DNA of 58,008 nucleotides from Pseudomonadota bacterium (lineage in GTDB: Bacteria; Pseudomonadota; Gammaproteobacteria; Arenicellales; UBA868). The notes beneath the pieces are model-generated. The model worked only from the letters and a program-made list of their open reading frames with translations. It made no database searches and was not told the DNA's origin. Shown here one piece after another: positions 1-8,855 of this stretch; the stretch's first letter is position 1, and every line of letters begins with the position of its first letter. The translations under genes and the position numbers were made by a program. The stretch is from positions 1 to 58,008 of the forward strand of contig JABHUE010000051.1 in assembly GCA_018672825.1 (NCBI GenBank), given 5' to 3'.

Positions 1-235
1 CCCCACTGATCATCTCTAACTCAAAGTCCGTCAAGTCGCCATCCTGACCCAAGAAGTCCTGATGAGCATAGACCTCATCTGAAGTGATGGTAAAGCCATG
101 TGTCTTAGCAAGGGTTGCTATGCCATCTCCCATACCTGACCCATTGGCTGTTGCGGTATTGATGATGGACACTACTGCTTCCTGGAGATCATCATCTTCA
201 AGGACTGCGTTACGGAAGGATTGAAAGTCGGTCAT
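1..235 (-). CDS. Nif11-type leader peptide / RiPP precursor, copy 1 (C-terminus outside window)
   Basis: I translated this short gene directly. It begins with ATG at 235 and runs off the window start after 78 codons. The N-terminus reads MTDFQSFRNAVLEDDDLQEA, and the visible end is LTDFELEMISG followed by the first base of a probable second Gly. This is the layout of the Nif11-like leader family: an N-terminal helix of the F-x-x-x-V-x-x-D-x-x-L-Q type, a middle segment KTHGFTITSDEV resembling the family's GF-x-(F/I)-(T/S)-x-E-(E/D), and a C-terminal D-x-E-L-E-x-(I/V)-(S/A)-G-G protease site. Such leaders guide modification and export of ribosomally made peptides. The core peptide is cut off. 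An AAGGAG ribosome site lies 6 nt upstream of the ATG. A paralogue with the same leader lies at the other end of the window. No maturation enzyme is adjacent inside the window, so the modification class is unknown. Confidence 0.8.
   Translation of the reverse strand, partial: MTDFQSFRNAVLEDDDLQEAVVSIINTATANGSGMGDGIATLAKTHGFTITSDEVYAHQDFLGQDGDLTDFELEMISG
48..169. repeat. 122-bp exact repeat, copy 1 (inside Nif11-type gene)
   Basis: Bases 48-169 are identical to bases 57887-58008, in the same orientation and in the same reading frame of a Nif11-type gene. The identity ends abruptly at base 47, where the two copies begin to differ at 12 of 47 positions. The right limit cannot be judged because the second copy stops at the window edge. 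Confidence 0.95.
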
Positions 236-241
236 GGGATT

Positions 242-247
242 CTCCTT
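242..247 (-). promoter_or_regulatory. Ribosome binding site of Nif11-type gene copy 1
   Basis: On the minus strand AAGGAG sits 6 nt before the ATG at 235. This consensus site supports the short frame as a translated gene and fixes its start. Confidence 0.75.
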
Positions 248-353
248 AAGTTATCACTCAAGAATACGCCTGTCTTCGGAATGACTCAACATATAAAGAT
301 AGTTACAAGCCTAACGACTCAAATCAATAAATATCAAATTTCATGATCACCCG

Positions 354-2111
354 CTATGACGAGCCAATCGTATATACCAGCGTCTTTTGACTACGCCCCC
401 GAAGCGTGACGTCACCCACTTCATGCCAGTCATAGTTATTCTGGGCCGCTTGACGCGTATCCGCAGAGACGCAAAGCGTTTGTCCAATATCCTTGCCTAA
501 CGCTTCCAGCCGCGCGGTTGTGTTAACGGCATCGCCAACAATGGTGTAGTTCATCCTCTCGGTTGCACCAATATTGCCAACCAGCACACGTCCGGTATGC
601 ACACCGATTCGGGTTCGGAGCGGTTTTTCACCAACGGCCAAGCGAGTGTCGTTGAAGCGATCGGTTGCCTTCTGAATATCAGATGCTGCGGCCAACGCGA
701 GATCCGCGTGATCGGTTTGTTCATCTGGCGCATTCCAGAACGCCATCAGCGCGTCGCCAATAAACTTATCGACCGTGCCCCCTCGAGCCGTCACCGGCGT
801 GACCAGTACCTCAAAATAATTATTTAAAAGATCCGCGAGATCTTTCGGATCCATCCCATCAGCAATCGAGGTATATCCTGCAATATCGGTAAACAGAATG
901 GTGACCTCCCGCTCCTCCGCCTCTACTCCTCGACCTTTTGCCTCAAGTTGTATCAACCGGCGGACGAGATTCTTGGGGACATACCGAATGAACACTTCAA
1001 GGCCGGTCAGCATTGCGCGAAACGCCTGTTCCGCCGAATTAAGCTCATTAAACCGACTCACCGGTTCTGTTGGCATCTCAATATTGAGGGTCCTGACCGC
1101 ATCGGCCGCAAGCGCGAGACGCGAGACAGGCGTTGAAATAGCTCGGCCCATCCCCCATGCAATCATTACGGCGATAAGTAGAACAACAACACCAATCACC
1201 CCAACCCAAATGGCGCGATTAATCATTGGCCCCAAAACCACACTGCGCGGCACAATCGAAACGGCATACCATGCCTTATCAAAAAATTCAGAAATCCGGG
1301 CCACTGATACAAGCCAGACTTCGCCGCCTATCTCAATATCCTGAAAGTTAGTTCCGGTTTTCTTTATTTTTGAAAATATCGCTGTGGCAACGGGATCATC
1401 CAGATCCCTGACTCTGGGCACTCGACGAAACTGCTTGTAGGGGTTCTCGCCGATTAAGGATGGGTGCGCGATCACCGCGCCGCTGGAATCAAATACGAGA
1501 ATCTGTCGATCGTTTTTTTGCTGGCGCTCCGAAAGCAAAGACGACAGCGTTGTCAGACCCAGATCCAGATATAACGTACCGTCCTTTCCATCGCCACAGC
1601 AACCTAAAAAATGTTTGGTGTAGCTAATAACGGGCCTTTTATCCGTTGGTTCAAGATAAATATCATCAAAACCCTCCGAGCCATCACCCGGGATCCCATC
1701 AATGGCATAGTCGTATGATTCCGAATCCAGATCGGTATTGATCTCAGACGTGATTTCGCCCTGCCAGACCCCTACCCAGACATTGGTTCGATTCTTTCGA
1801 ACAACCGTGATGCTGCTCAAATGCTCCTTATTTTTGACGAAAGGTTTCAGTGCAGAAATGACAGGCCGGTTCTGAAGATCTTTGGCGCTTCTCCTCAGCA
1901 CCTCAGTCATTGTGTCGATATCCTGTTCAACATTTTGGGCAAATAGATTGACCTCTTCAGCAAGCATCTCTGTCTGCTGATGCTGCATGGCGCGTGTGAG
2001 CTCAATCGCGGATTTAACACCCCCCCAAATTGATAGCCCCCCAACCAGTCCGCCAATGAGGATAACGAATATCGCCACTCCAGTGGTGAGCACAAAGCGA
2101 ACGCTTGTCAT
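354..2111 (-). CDS. Membrane adenylate cyclase, class III, with extracytoplasmic Cache-type sensor and HAMP
   Basis: This 585-residue protein probably makes cAMP in response to an external ligand. A first membrane helix spans about residues 7-30, an extracytoplasmic double-Cache-like sensor about 40-295, a second helix about 300-320, a HAMP linker about 320-375, and a class III cyclase domain about 400-550. Catalytic residues are visible: metal-binding Asp409 (FTDIAGYT) and Asp453 (KFIGDALMAFW), adenine-selecting Lys449 and Asp527 (VGDAVNTTARLE), and transition-state Asn530 and Arg534. The Lys/Asp pair indicates ATP rather than GTP. The gene stands alone between the Nif11-type gene and the amine oxidase. 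The ligand is unknown. The family call is firm. Confidence 0.92.
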   Translation of the reverse strand: MTSVRFVLTTGVAIFVILIGGLVGGLSIWGGVKSAIELTRAMQHQQTEMLAEEVNLFAQNVEQDIDTMTEVLRRSAKDLQNRPVISALKPFVKNKEHLSSITVVRKNRTNVWVGVWQGEITSEINTDLDSESYDYAIDGIPGDGSEGFDDIYLEPTDKRPVISYTKHFLGCCGDGKDGTLYLDLGLTTLSSLLSERQQKNDRQILVFDSSGAVIAHPSLIGENPYKQFRRVPRVRDLDDPVATAIFSKIKKTGTNFQDIEIGGEVWLVSVARISEFFDKAWYAVSIVPRSVVLGPMINRAIWVGVIGVVVLLIAVMIAWGMGRAISTPVSRLALAADAVRTLNIEMPTEPVSRFNELNSAEQAFRAMLTGLEVFIRYVPKNLVRRLIQLEAKGRGVEAEEREVTILFTDIAGYTSIADGMDPKDLADLLNNYFEVLVTPVTARGGTVDKFIGDALMAFWNAPDEQTDHADLALAAASDIQKATDRFNDTRLAVGEKPLRTRIGVHTGRVLVGNIGATERMNYTIVGDAVNTTARLEALGKDIGQTLCVSADTRQAAQNNYDWHEVGDVTLRGRSQKTLVYTIGSS

Positions 2112-2224
2112 TAAATCGCTCCCAGCTGGTAAAGCGCCAGCACTTTTTTGCCAGCAAAAATGATCATCAGCCGCATCTGATCAAGAGTTTCACAGACTAA
2201 CATGATCGCCATTAAAGCATGCGC

Positions 2225-3658
2225 TCAGCGATTACTATCGGAGGTTTCAGTTGTATTATTTCCACTGCCCATCGATTGCATAATCTCGTTTGCAGCGCGT
2301 TCGCCTGATAAATAGGCGCCATGAACCGTGCCGAGGTACTTTGCATGAGTTGCCTCCCCGGCGAAGAATATTCGATTGTCGATCGGCCTAGCCAACGTCT
2401 TATAGTCAGAGAACGAGCTGCCGGGGGAGATACAGGAATAAGAGCCTCTGGAGAATTCATCTGAATGCCATCGAGTCACAACTGACCCTGCTATATTTTG
2501 CGGCACACGGCTACCAAACATCGACCTAAGATCTGACAACGCCGCTTGAATAACGTCCTCGTTGCTCATAGTCTCAATCGACTTTGCATGACGACCCCGG
2601 GTAAACCCCACGATAACTGCTTTACCCGTATACGGGGTCATTGGCATGAACTCCGTTAAGTCGTCAGTAGATTTTTTAAGCAGGCCAAGACAACTGGCAT
2701 CTTCAGGCCAAAACCGATCCTTAAATTCCAGCACAACCTTGTTCATTACACCCATCCCAATGCGCTCAATACTCGCAACCTTCTCATCCGGCAGTTTTGG
2801 GTTAAATTTAATTTTTCCCTGTTTGAGAACGCCCAAAGGTAGCGTAACGACGGCTTGCCCACACTCAATTACCCCCTGATCAGTAGTGACAAGGGATCCT
2901 GATTGACTAATGTCAATCTGGCGAACCACGTGTCCATAACGAATATCAAGACCCTGAACCAGACGTTCAACAATCTTCTGATAACCGCCTTTGATTATCA
3001 CGTCATGACCGTCATACGCCTCATCAACATTCCAGTACTTTAAAGAAAGTTGATCAAAATTCGCTGCATATTCGACCTCAATCAGACTGGCAAGCCACCA
3101 CCTGACTCCCCGTTGTACGATTGGGTCTCCTGAAAGCCCCTTAAGAATTGGGGCCAGCGCGTCCGCCATTGAGCGCCCAATGGGAGCGGTGGATTGCTCT
3201 TCGTACAAACGCTCGATAATTTGTTCCGATTTTCTGATGATCGTGTCATAGGTTTCGTCCTCTAGCTCACCATAGCTGTCATCATATAACCAGGTCTCAT
3301 CCCAGTCAGTTGCCTTGGTCAAGAGGTCATACTGCTTGACCATTTTCATCAGCGGATTACGCGCTGCATCCCCATGAATCCACGCAGCCCCTAAATCCAC
3401 TGCAGTCCCCAGGGAATAGTCCGTCCACATTCGCCCGCCGGCCCGGTGACGGCCCTCAACGACAATTACGTTATAGCCGCCTGCTTGGAGTCGCTGGGCT
3501 GCCGCCAAACCGGCCATGCCTGCGCCGATAACCACAACCGTTTGACCGGTCTTGACTGAGCTTGTTGACTCGTCAGCTCGAATCGCTCTTCCCGCGGTTA
3601 GCCATGGGCTGGTCAGCAATAGTGCAGCTTTCAGAGCTTGACGTCGATTTCTATTCAT
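2225..3658 (-). CDS. Flavin-containing amine oxidase (monoamine/polyamine oxidase family)
   Basis: A 477-residue FAD enzyme that should oxidise an amine to an imine/aldehyde with release of H2O2. The N-terminus (MNRNRRQALKAALLLTSPWL) has a twin arginine followed by a hydrophobic stretch, compatible with Tat export of a folded flavoprotein. The FAD motif VVVIGAGMAGLAAAQRLQAG lies near residues 41-60, followed by the EGRHRAGGRMWT segment. The C-terminal FAD-contact segment is FFAGEATHAKYLGTVHGAYL. Length fits the MAO/PAO family. It lies 30 bp downstream of a tautomerase gene on the same strand. The substrate cannot be told from sequence. Confidence 0.88.
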   Translation of the reverse strand: MNRNRRQALKAALLLTSPWLTAGRAIRADESTSSVKTGQTVVVIGAGMAGLAAAQRLQAGGYNVIVVEGRHRAGGRMWTDYSLGTAVDLGAAWIHGDAARNPLMKMVKQYDLLTKATDWDETWLYDDSYGELEDETYDTIIRKSEQIIERLYEEQSTAPIGRSMADALAPILKGLSGDPIVQRGVRWWLASLIEVEYAANFDQLSLKYWNVDEAYDGHDVIIKGGYQKIVERLVQGLDIRYGHVVRQIDISQSGSLVTTDQGVIECGQAVVTLPLGVLKQGKIKFNPKLPDEKVASIERIGMGVMNKVVLEFKDRFWPEDASCLGLLKKSTDDLTEFMPMTPYTGKAVIVGFTRGRHAKSIETMSNEDVIQAALSDLRSMFGSRVPQNIAGSVVTRWHSDEFSRGSYSCISPGSSFSDYKTLARPIDNRIFFAGEATHAKYLGTVHGAYLSGERAANEIMQSMGSGNNTTETSDSNR

Positions 3659-3688
3659 ATCATCAGATTTTAGAGTTCATGCTTGAAA

Positions 3689-3877
3689 TTATATTTTTTC
3701 AGAAAATAACGTTCCGCCTTGTGCCCATTCCGAAGGCTCGACATCCGTCAAAATCACATCGATTGATTCTGGTGTGCTGCCTGCGGTTTCGACAAATGCA
3801 TCCGTTAAGGCGCGAACCAGATCACGTTTTTGTTGCGGGGTGCGACCGGCAAACATCTGCACCTGAATCAAGGGCAT
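3689..3877 (-). CDS. 4-oxalocrotonate tautomerase family protein
   Basis: A 62-residue protein of exactly the size of the 4-oxalocrotonate tautomerase subunit. After removal of Met the N-terminus is Pro (PLIQVQMFAGRTPQQKRDLV), the catalytic base of the family, and Arg11 corresponds to the family's substrate-binding Arg. These enzymes convert enols and dienols in aromatic meta-cleavage and related pathways. It is followed by the amine oxidase gene, so the two may be cotranscribed. The substrate is unknown; the family is clear from size, Pro1 and the helix-sheet pattern. Confidence 0.88.
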   Translation of the reverse strand: MPLIQVQMFAGRTPQQKRDLVRALTDAFVETAGSTPESIDVILTDVEPSEWAQGGTLFSEKI

Positions 3878-4331
3878 GTTGAATCTCCTGTGAATGAAAT
3901 TAAATCGCTATTTTGAAACCAACAATAGCAGGGAATAAAATTTATATACAGGAGTCGTGTTGCGGGATACCTACATTATTCTGAAATAGCGCCTAACCGG
4001 AGTCTTCGTTATTTCAGGCTTCTGATTTTCCTGCTACTTATCCGAATCTTTAAATATCCCAAGAAACCATTTAAAAGTCCAAACTAAGGCACTGGGCGCT
4101 AGAAAAATAGTACTGAGAAAAAAAAGGAGAAAAAGTAGATGAGACCCGCTTATTCCTGAACAGGTCAATGGTTGATCAAGGCTTCAACTAAACATCAAAG
4201 TGGATTTATATTCTTGTCATCCGAGCATAAATACCGCGAAGCAACTTGTATCCAAAACCGCTAGCCATTGTCCTCGTTTGGTTAACGATTTTTGGCTTCC
4301 AAGTTGCCTCGCATTACCCACCTTGCAAAAA
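3878..4331. other. 454-bp intergenic stretch, no gene seen
   Basis: A-T rich stretch between the tautomerase start and the deacetylase-family gene stop, both on the minus strand. It should hold the promoter for the tautomerase/amine oxidase pair and the end of the upstream transcript. I see no convincing open frame, RNA gene or hairpin with a T run. Confidence 0.5.
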
Positions 4332-5237
4332 TTATGCTAGACCAGCGTCCTTAAGCTCGGGGATAGGTCCATCATAATAAGGAAGCTGATCGATTCGTGG
4401 AGACCACGTTCCATCATCAATGCACTTTTGAATATGTGCGGTGATCTCTTCCATTTTCGCGAACCACACATTGCCTTCATTTCTAATATCTTCGATCATT
4501 TGAGCCATTCGATCACACCTTGCTAGCCGGCCGGACACAAAGGGATGCCAAACGGTTACCCATAATCCGCCATACTTGTGCATCGCTTTAAACTCAGACA
4601 TAAATACGTTCATTGCCTCATCAGGTGCTTTGATAGGCATCATGTAATGCATATCAGGCGCATGAGTATAATGGGGCCAGTCATCCATTCCCCAATGACT
4701 GGGCAATTCGATAACGCTGCCCTTCGATGTTTTTAAAACGTACGGCACGTCATCTCCCATCAAACTCGCGTCATATAAAAATCCTTGATCAATCATGTAG
4801 TCAATTGAGTGCTTGGAAAAGTTATAGAGTGGCGCTCTCCAACCTCTTGGCTTCTGTCCCGTCATTTTTTCGATAACTGCGATCTGTCTCTCAAACCAGT
4901 ACAACTCATCTTCTGGAGAGAGCTTATTGGGATTCTCATGAAGATATCCATGAGCCGCGATCTCATGCCCACCTTCGAGAATTGCGTCAACCAAATGAGG
5001 ATAACGCTCCATACACCATGCCGGATAGAAAAAAGTCTGCTTAATTTCGGCCCTTTTATAGACCTCAAGAATACGGGGAATCGCTATCTCATCGTACTTC
5101 AGCCACGACATTGTGGAGAGCATTGTGGGTGCTTTTTCTCGATGCTCGAGATGCAAAATACTATCTGTGTCTATATCAAACGTAATCGCACAAGCGCATT
5201 TAGCGCCATTTGGCCAAGGTACAGGATTGCTAATCAT
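4332..5237 (-). CDS. Polysaccharide deacetylase-family (NodB/PuuE-like) hydrolase
   Basis: A 301-residue carbohydrate-esterase-4/NodB-fold protein. Metal and catalytic positions visible are Asp21/Asp23 (TFDIDTDS), His96 and His100 (HGYLHENP), and the RAPLYNFS motif at about 134-141. This long, signal-less form resembles the subgroup containing the allantoinase PuuE and the Helicobacter PgdA-like proteins, which act on small amides as well as glycans. It lies 33 bp after a triple-RidA gene and near a monooxygenase operon, with no cell-wall genes around. I therefore infer hydrolysis of a cyclic or acyl amide in a catabolic route. A peptidoglycan role is not excluded. Confidence 0.8.
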   Translation of the reverse strand: MISNPVPWPNGAKCACAITFDIDTDSILHLEHREKAPTMLSTMSWLKYDEIAIPRILEVYKRAEIKQTFFYPAWCMERYPHLVDAILEGGHEIAAHGYLHENPNKLSPEDELYWFERQIAVIEKMTGQKPRGWRAPLYNFSKHSIDYMIDQGFLYDASLMGDDVPYVLKTSKGSVIELPSHWGMDDWPHYTHAPDMHYMMPIKAPDEAMNVFMSEFKAMHKYGGLWVTVWHPFVSGRLARCDRMAQMIEDIRNEGNVWFAKMEEITAHIQKCIDDGTWSPRIDQLPYYDGPIPELKDAGLA

Positions 5238-5270
5238 CTTATTCTCCTCTGATATTTTTGGTTATTTTGA

Positions 5271-6506
5271 CTATCGAATCGCAATACAGTCTGCTTGAAT
5301 CAGTAACCCGGGGCGGGCCAATTCATGCACTCTCACCGGAGTAACAGCGGGATGTCCGTCTGGACACAGTTCAGCCCAAATTTCGCACACCCGATTAAAC
5401 ATCGCCTCAGTGTCAGCATCGGTCACTAGAAATAAATTTAACTTAACGACATCATTTAGAGTGGCGTCAAAACCGTTTAAAACCGTCGTTAATCGATCAA
5501 AAACCTCTCTAGCCTGTCCCTCAAAATCACCGGGAGCAATAATCGCATTATCTGCTTCCAGAGCAACTTGGCCCGCAACGTAAATTTCATTGTCCGCGTA
5601 AATTCCATCCGAGAACTCCGAAGGTTGATATCTCCCTCCAACACCGGTATGCGATAAAGTTTTCGTGTTTGAATCCACGATTGCCATGGCATCAAGTTCT
5701 AAGTCCAAACCCGGATATAGCAAGTCGACAGCAAACGCGGTAATGACCGGCGGGGGTCCGGCGACATACTCTTTGGAAATTTCCATTATTCGATCCACGA
5801 AAGCTTCTCCCGTCTCTGGATCCTTGCTGTCATATTTAAAACAGATTTTTAACCGCACCATATCTTCAAATGATGCTCCAGCATCATTAAGAATCTGCTT
5901 CATATATCCAAAAATATTGTGAGTCTGGGCATCAAGATCGCCGACATGAACTGAAGCACCGGTCTTATCTGCAGAGATTTGTCCTCCCAAAAATATCCGA
6001 TCACCGATCTTCCAGCCTTGGGATAAGGGGACAGCAATACTCCAGTCCCAACTCTCTTCGGGCATGATACGTTCTCTATCCCTTCTTGACTCCCCCTTTA
6101 GCGCCACTCCCTCAATTTGAATTAATTGGCCTTGGTATGGCATCCCCTTCGCCCGCACCGCGGTCGCGGCAGGGCCAGGATTTGGAAAATACTCTAGACG
6201 TACCCGGGTCATTTCCTCCCAGTACGCCGTTGCGTCAGTATCATCGCCATCAAACACATAGTAAGTATTCAATCGAACAAGATCGCTCAAACTCATACCG
6301 AGAGCTTCTAAGCTCGCTTTCATATTTTCAAACACACGTCGGGTTTGCGCCGCGATATCTCCTAGCCCAACTACCGAACCATGCTCATCAAGCGATTGCT
6401 GGCCACTTATAAAAACTTGATCCCCCACTGTGACGGTATGGGCAAATGGTGATTGACCTCTCCAGTGCCACATCGCCGGACTGGGGAAATTAGGTTCTTT
6501 CTTCAT
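5271..6506 (-). CDS. Triple-domain RidA/YjgF protein
   Basis: A 411-residue protein made of three consecutive Rid domains (about 1-140, 141-280, 281-411) instead of the usual single ~130-residue unit. Each repeat shows the G-D-x-(V/I)-(F/Y)-(I/L)-(S/A)-G-Q pattern (residues 28-36, 168-176, 305-313) and the later P-x-(V/I)-T-x-x-x segment. The Arg that contacts the substrate carboxylate in RidA deaminases is present in domain 1 (Arg118) and domain 3 (Arg392) but is Phe258 in domain 2. Rid enzymes hydrolyse enamines/imines or act in ring-opening pathways. A natural reading is one pseudo-trimer chain with two active and one degenerate site. It is the first gene of a pair with the deacetylase. 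Confidence 0.88.
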   Translation of the reverse strand: MKKEPNFPSPAMWHWRGQSPFAHTVTVGDQVFISGQQSLDEHGSVVGLGDIAAQTRRVFENMKASLEALGMSLSDLVRLNTYYVFDGDDTDATAYWEEMTRVRLEYFPNPGPAATAVRAKGMPYQGQLIQIEGVALKGESRRDRERIMPEESWDWSIAVPLSQGWKIGDRIFLGGQISADKTGASVHVGDLDAQTHNIFGYMKQILNDAGASFEDMVRLKICFKYDSKDPETGEAFVDRIMEISKEYVAGPPPVITAFAVDLLYPGLDLELDAMAIVDSNTKTLSHTGVGGRYQPSEFSDGIYADNEIYVAGQVALEADNAIIAPGDFEGQAREVFDRLTTVLNGFDATLNDVVKLNLFLVTDADTEAMFNRVCEIWAELCPDGHPAVTPVRVHELARPGLLIQADCIAIR

Positions 6507-6693
6507 ATCTTGGTAACCAAATAATTTTATTTTTAACTGCCACTGATCAAAAAGTCAGCAACAACGTTTATGTGAATCTTAAACATTCACCAGAACAGAT
6601 TAGATTGACCCTAATTCACCTACACTTTTATCAAAAGAGTAAATAACCTCGAAGCGTCTAAGATTCAAAAAGCATTTCATTAGCATTCCAAAC

Positions 6694-7719
6694 TTAATAA
6701 AACCGATCATAGTGAAGGTGTTCAACCGGAATTTTTCTTTCCAGAATTAAATGGCGCCTGACCGCATCGACCATCGGAGGGGGACCCGCTATAAAGTAGT
6801 CACAATCTTGGCAGTCGTCATCAAGTGATTCCGCTAGATACTCGTGAACCATTCCAGTCGGACCCGACCATGAGTTTCCAGGCTCGACCTCTGACACTAT
6901 CGGTATATATTGCTTCTCGACGTCAAAATGCGGAATACGATCTAGATACTCTTTCGAAATAACATCATCGACTGTCCGTGCCCCATAGTAAAGAATGGGC
7001 CTTTTACCCTCCAGCGCCATCTTGGCGGCGCCATGCAAGATCGATACCATCGGCGCCAAGCCAGATCCTCCTGCTATGCAAATTAATGGGCGCTCGGATT
7101 GTTCGTTCAAATGGGCAATGCTGTACGGGGCATCAATTGTGATACGGGAACCGAGAACCGCATTATCAAAAAGGAAGGAGGAGGCTGAACCACCTTCGGT
7201 CCGCTTAATCTGAAAGCCCCACCTGCCGTCATTATTGCCGTTATTACACATCGAATAACTTCGAGGGCCGGCAACACCGGGAAGACTTAGCTTTGCATAT
7301 TGACCTGGCAAGAAACGAGCAGGTGGATCAGATTCAAAATAGAATTCCCACAGATCATGGGTTAATTTCTCAACTGATTGCAGAGTTGCATTAACCCTTT
7401 TGGGGCGCGTTTTAGCCACATACTCGGCATCCGGCTTAATTTCGATCACACAGTCACTTTGAGGTCGGCTGACGCATGCTAGGTGCTTATTTTTTCGTTT
7501 GTCAGATGCGCGGAGCCCAGCGCTCCCCTCAAAATCATCAACCACGTCTCCCTCAATCAGAGTGTACTTGCAACTGCCACATCCACCCGCGTTACATTCA
7601 TAAGGGATCCCCACACCACTACGGAGAATACCCCCCAGAATCGAATCATTTTCACTGATAGTAAAACTGAGTCCAGCACCTTCGATGAAGACCTGATGCT
7701 GTTTTTGATTCTCTTTCAA
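6694..7719 (-). CDS. Diiron monooxygenase NADH reductase component (TmoF type)
   Basis: A 341-residue electron-transfer flavoprotein. The N-terminal plant-type 2Fe-2S domain carries C-x4-C-x2-C (ECNAGGCGSC, about residues 40-49) with a fourth Cys near 81. The FAD domain motif is RSYSMCNNG and the NAD(P) domain motif is ICIAGGSGLAPMVSIL. It ends in the usual aromatic Tyr residue. It passes electrons from NAD(P)H to the Rieske ferredoxin of the same operon. It is the sixth and last gene in the tmoABCDEF-type order, as in toluene 4-, alkene and isoprene monooxygenases. Confidence 0.93.
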   Translation of the reverse strand: MKENQKQHQVFIEGAGLSFTISENDSILGGILRSGVGIPYECNAGGCGSCKYTLIEGDVVDDFEGSAGLRASDKRKNKHLACVSRPQSDCVIEIKPDAEYVAKTRPKRVNATLQSVEKLTHDLWEFYFESDPPARFLPGQYAKLSLPGVAGPRSYSMCNNGNNDGRWGFQIKRTEGGSASSFLFDNAVLGSRITIDAPYSIAHLNEQSERPLICIAGGSGLAPMVSILHGAAKMALEGKRPILYYGARTVDDVISKEYLDRIPHFDVEKQYIPIVSEVEPGNSWSGPTGMVHEYLAESLDDDCQDCDYFIAGPPPMVDAVRRHLILERKIPVEHLHYDRFY

Positions 7720-7808
7720 GGGGCTGAATTAGATCTGCCCAGCACCGGACAAACAATATTAATTCCGGTACGGGGCGTAATTAGTTTCGATATTGCTAAG
7801 TTATATTC

Positions 7809-8795
7809 TCAAATTTCTAAACTGCGATGAAATGCTTCCATCCTAGAAATTGCCGATTTAGCTGCGATTTCTCCGGCAGGCAACGCTAAGCAGTAAGCGG
7901 TAATTGCATCTTTCGCTAACGGAGTCCATGCCTCGATCCATCCCTTAATCGCTGTTTTGTTTTCTGATTTAGCGTCTGTACAGAACTTCACCAACTCTGC
8001 ACTCCATCTTCTCGATCGATCACTATCCCGCAATTGATTTTCCGCCAATGAAGCGAGTAGCGGGTCACGAAAGGATCGAGCAACGTCGGCCAATTCTCTA
8101 AGCGTTTCATCAGCTGCAACTTTCGCAACCAAATTACTGGCTACGAAATTTTCTCCCCAGTCATACGCTATCAATACTTTTTCCATCAGTTCGCGTAATC
8201 CTTGAAACGCAGGACTATTCTCCCAATGATCGCGCTCGTTCTTGCTAAATCCTCGCTCTGGATGGGTCATCTGAAGCTCTCGGGTGCGATACGCAACTCT
8301 CTGTAGCCAACGAAACTCATCGCCTTCCTGAAAACCTGCACACGCTGTAATCGTACTCGCTGGCGCAACCTGCAAAATATAGGCAGCACTCATTTGAAGG
8401 GCGGTCTGCAAATACCGACGAGGCGTATACATCTCCTCTAGAACGGTTAGCCACTCAGGCTGCAAATCCTGATCATGCCCAATCTCATTATGTTCGCTGA
8501 GAACCCCATCAATAAATTCCTCCTGAGCGTCCTGATTACGGGTATATACACGGTAAATCAAAGCATCTGGATCACGAAATTCCTCCCAATCATCATGCTG
8601 TAAGGGACTGTCAAACACATATTTCCGATACCACTCATTCATTGACAGATCAGGCGCTGGAGATAATTCATAGGCCTGATCGCGATGTCGATGACGTGTC
8701 TGCAGGTTAGTGGTTACAATTTCGTATTCGCTGGGACGCCGCTTGTTTTTAGCAAGCTTGCTCCAGGTCTTCATTCCCGTCACTTTTGAATTCAT
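7809..8795 (-). CDS. Diiron monooxygenase hydroxylase beta subunit (TmoE type)
   Basis: A 328-residue protein matching the non-catalytic beta subunit of toluene/alkene monooxygenase hydroxylases in length and pattern (N-terminal MKTWSKLAKNKRRPSEYEIV, then KYVFDSPLQHDDWEEFRDPD, typical of these subunits). It keeps the ferritin-like helical fold but lacks the two E-x-x-H iron motifs of the alpha subunit. It forms the (alpha-beta-gamma)2 hydroxylase with the products of 9812-11323 and 9505-9771. It sits between the effector and reductase genes, at the expected fifth position. Confidence 0.92.
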   Translation of the reverse strand: MNSKVTGMKTWSKLAKNKRRPSEYEIVTTNLQTRHRHRDQAYELSPAPDLSMNEWYRKYVFDSPLQHDDWEEFRDPDALIYRVYTRNQDAQEEFIDGVLSEHNEIGHDQDLQPEWLTVLEEMYTPRRYLQTALQMSAAYILQVAPASTITACAGFQEGDEFRWLQRVAYRTRELQMTHPERGFSKNERDHWENSPAFQGLRELMEKVLIAYDWGENFVASNLVAKVAADETLRELADVARSFRDPLLASLAENQLRDSDRSRRWSAELVKFCTDAKSENKTAIKGWIEAWTPLAKDAITAYCLALPAGEIAAKSAISRMEAFHRSLEI

Positions 8796-8855
8796 AGTGC
8801 GTTTCTAGCTAAGTTTAGTTATCAGAAATTCTTTTGATAATGACTCAAGAATCAA

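Noticed and set aside
898-1344. Open frame opposite the adenylate cyclase gene
   Set aside because: Lies wholly antisense to a well-supported gene and has no family features; a shadow frame.
4332-5237. Peptidoglycan or chitin deacetylase as the primary call
   Set aside because: No signal peptide, no cell-wall genes nearby, and a RidA partner; kept only as an alternative.
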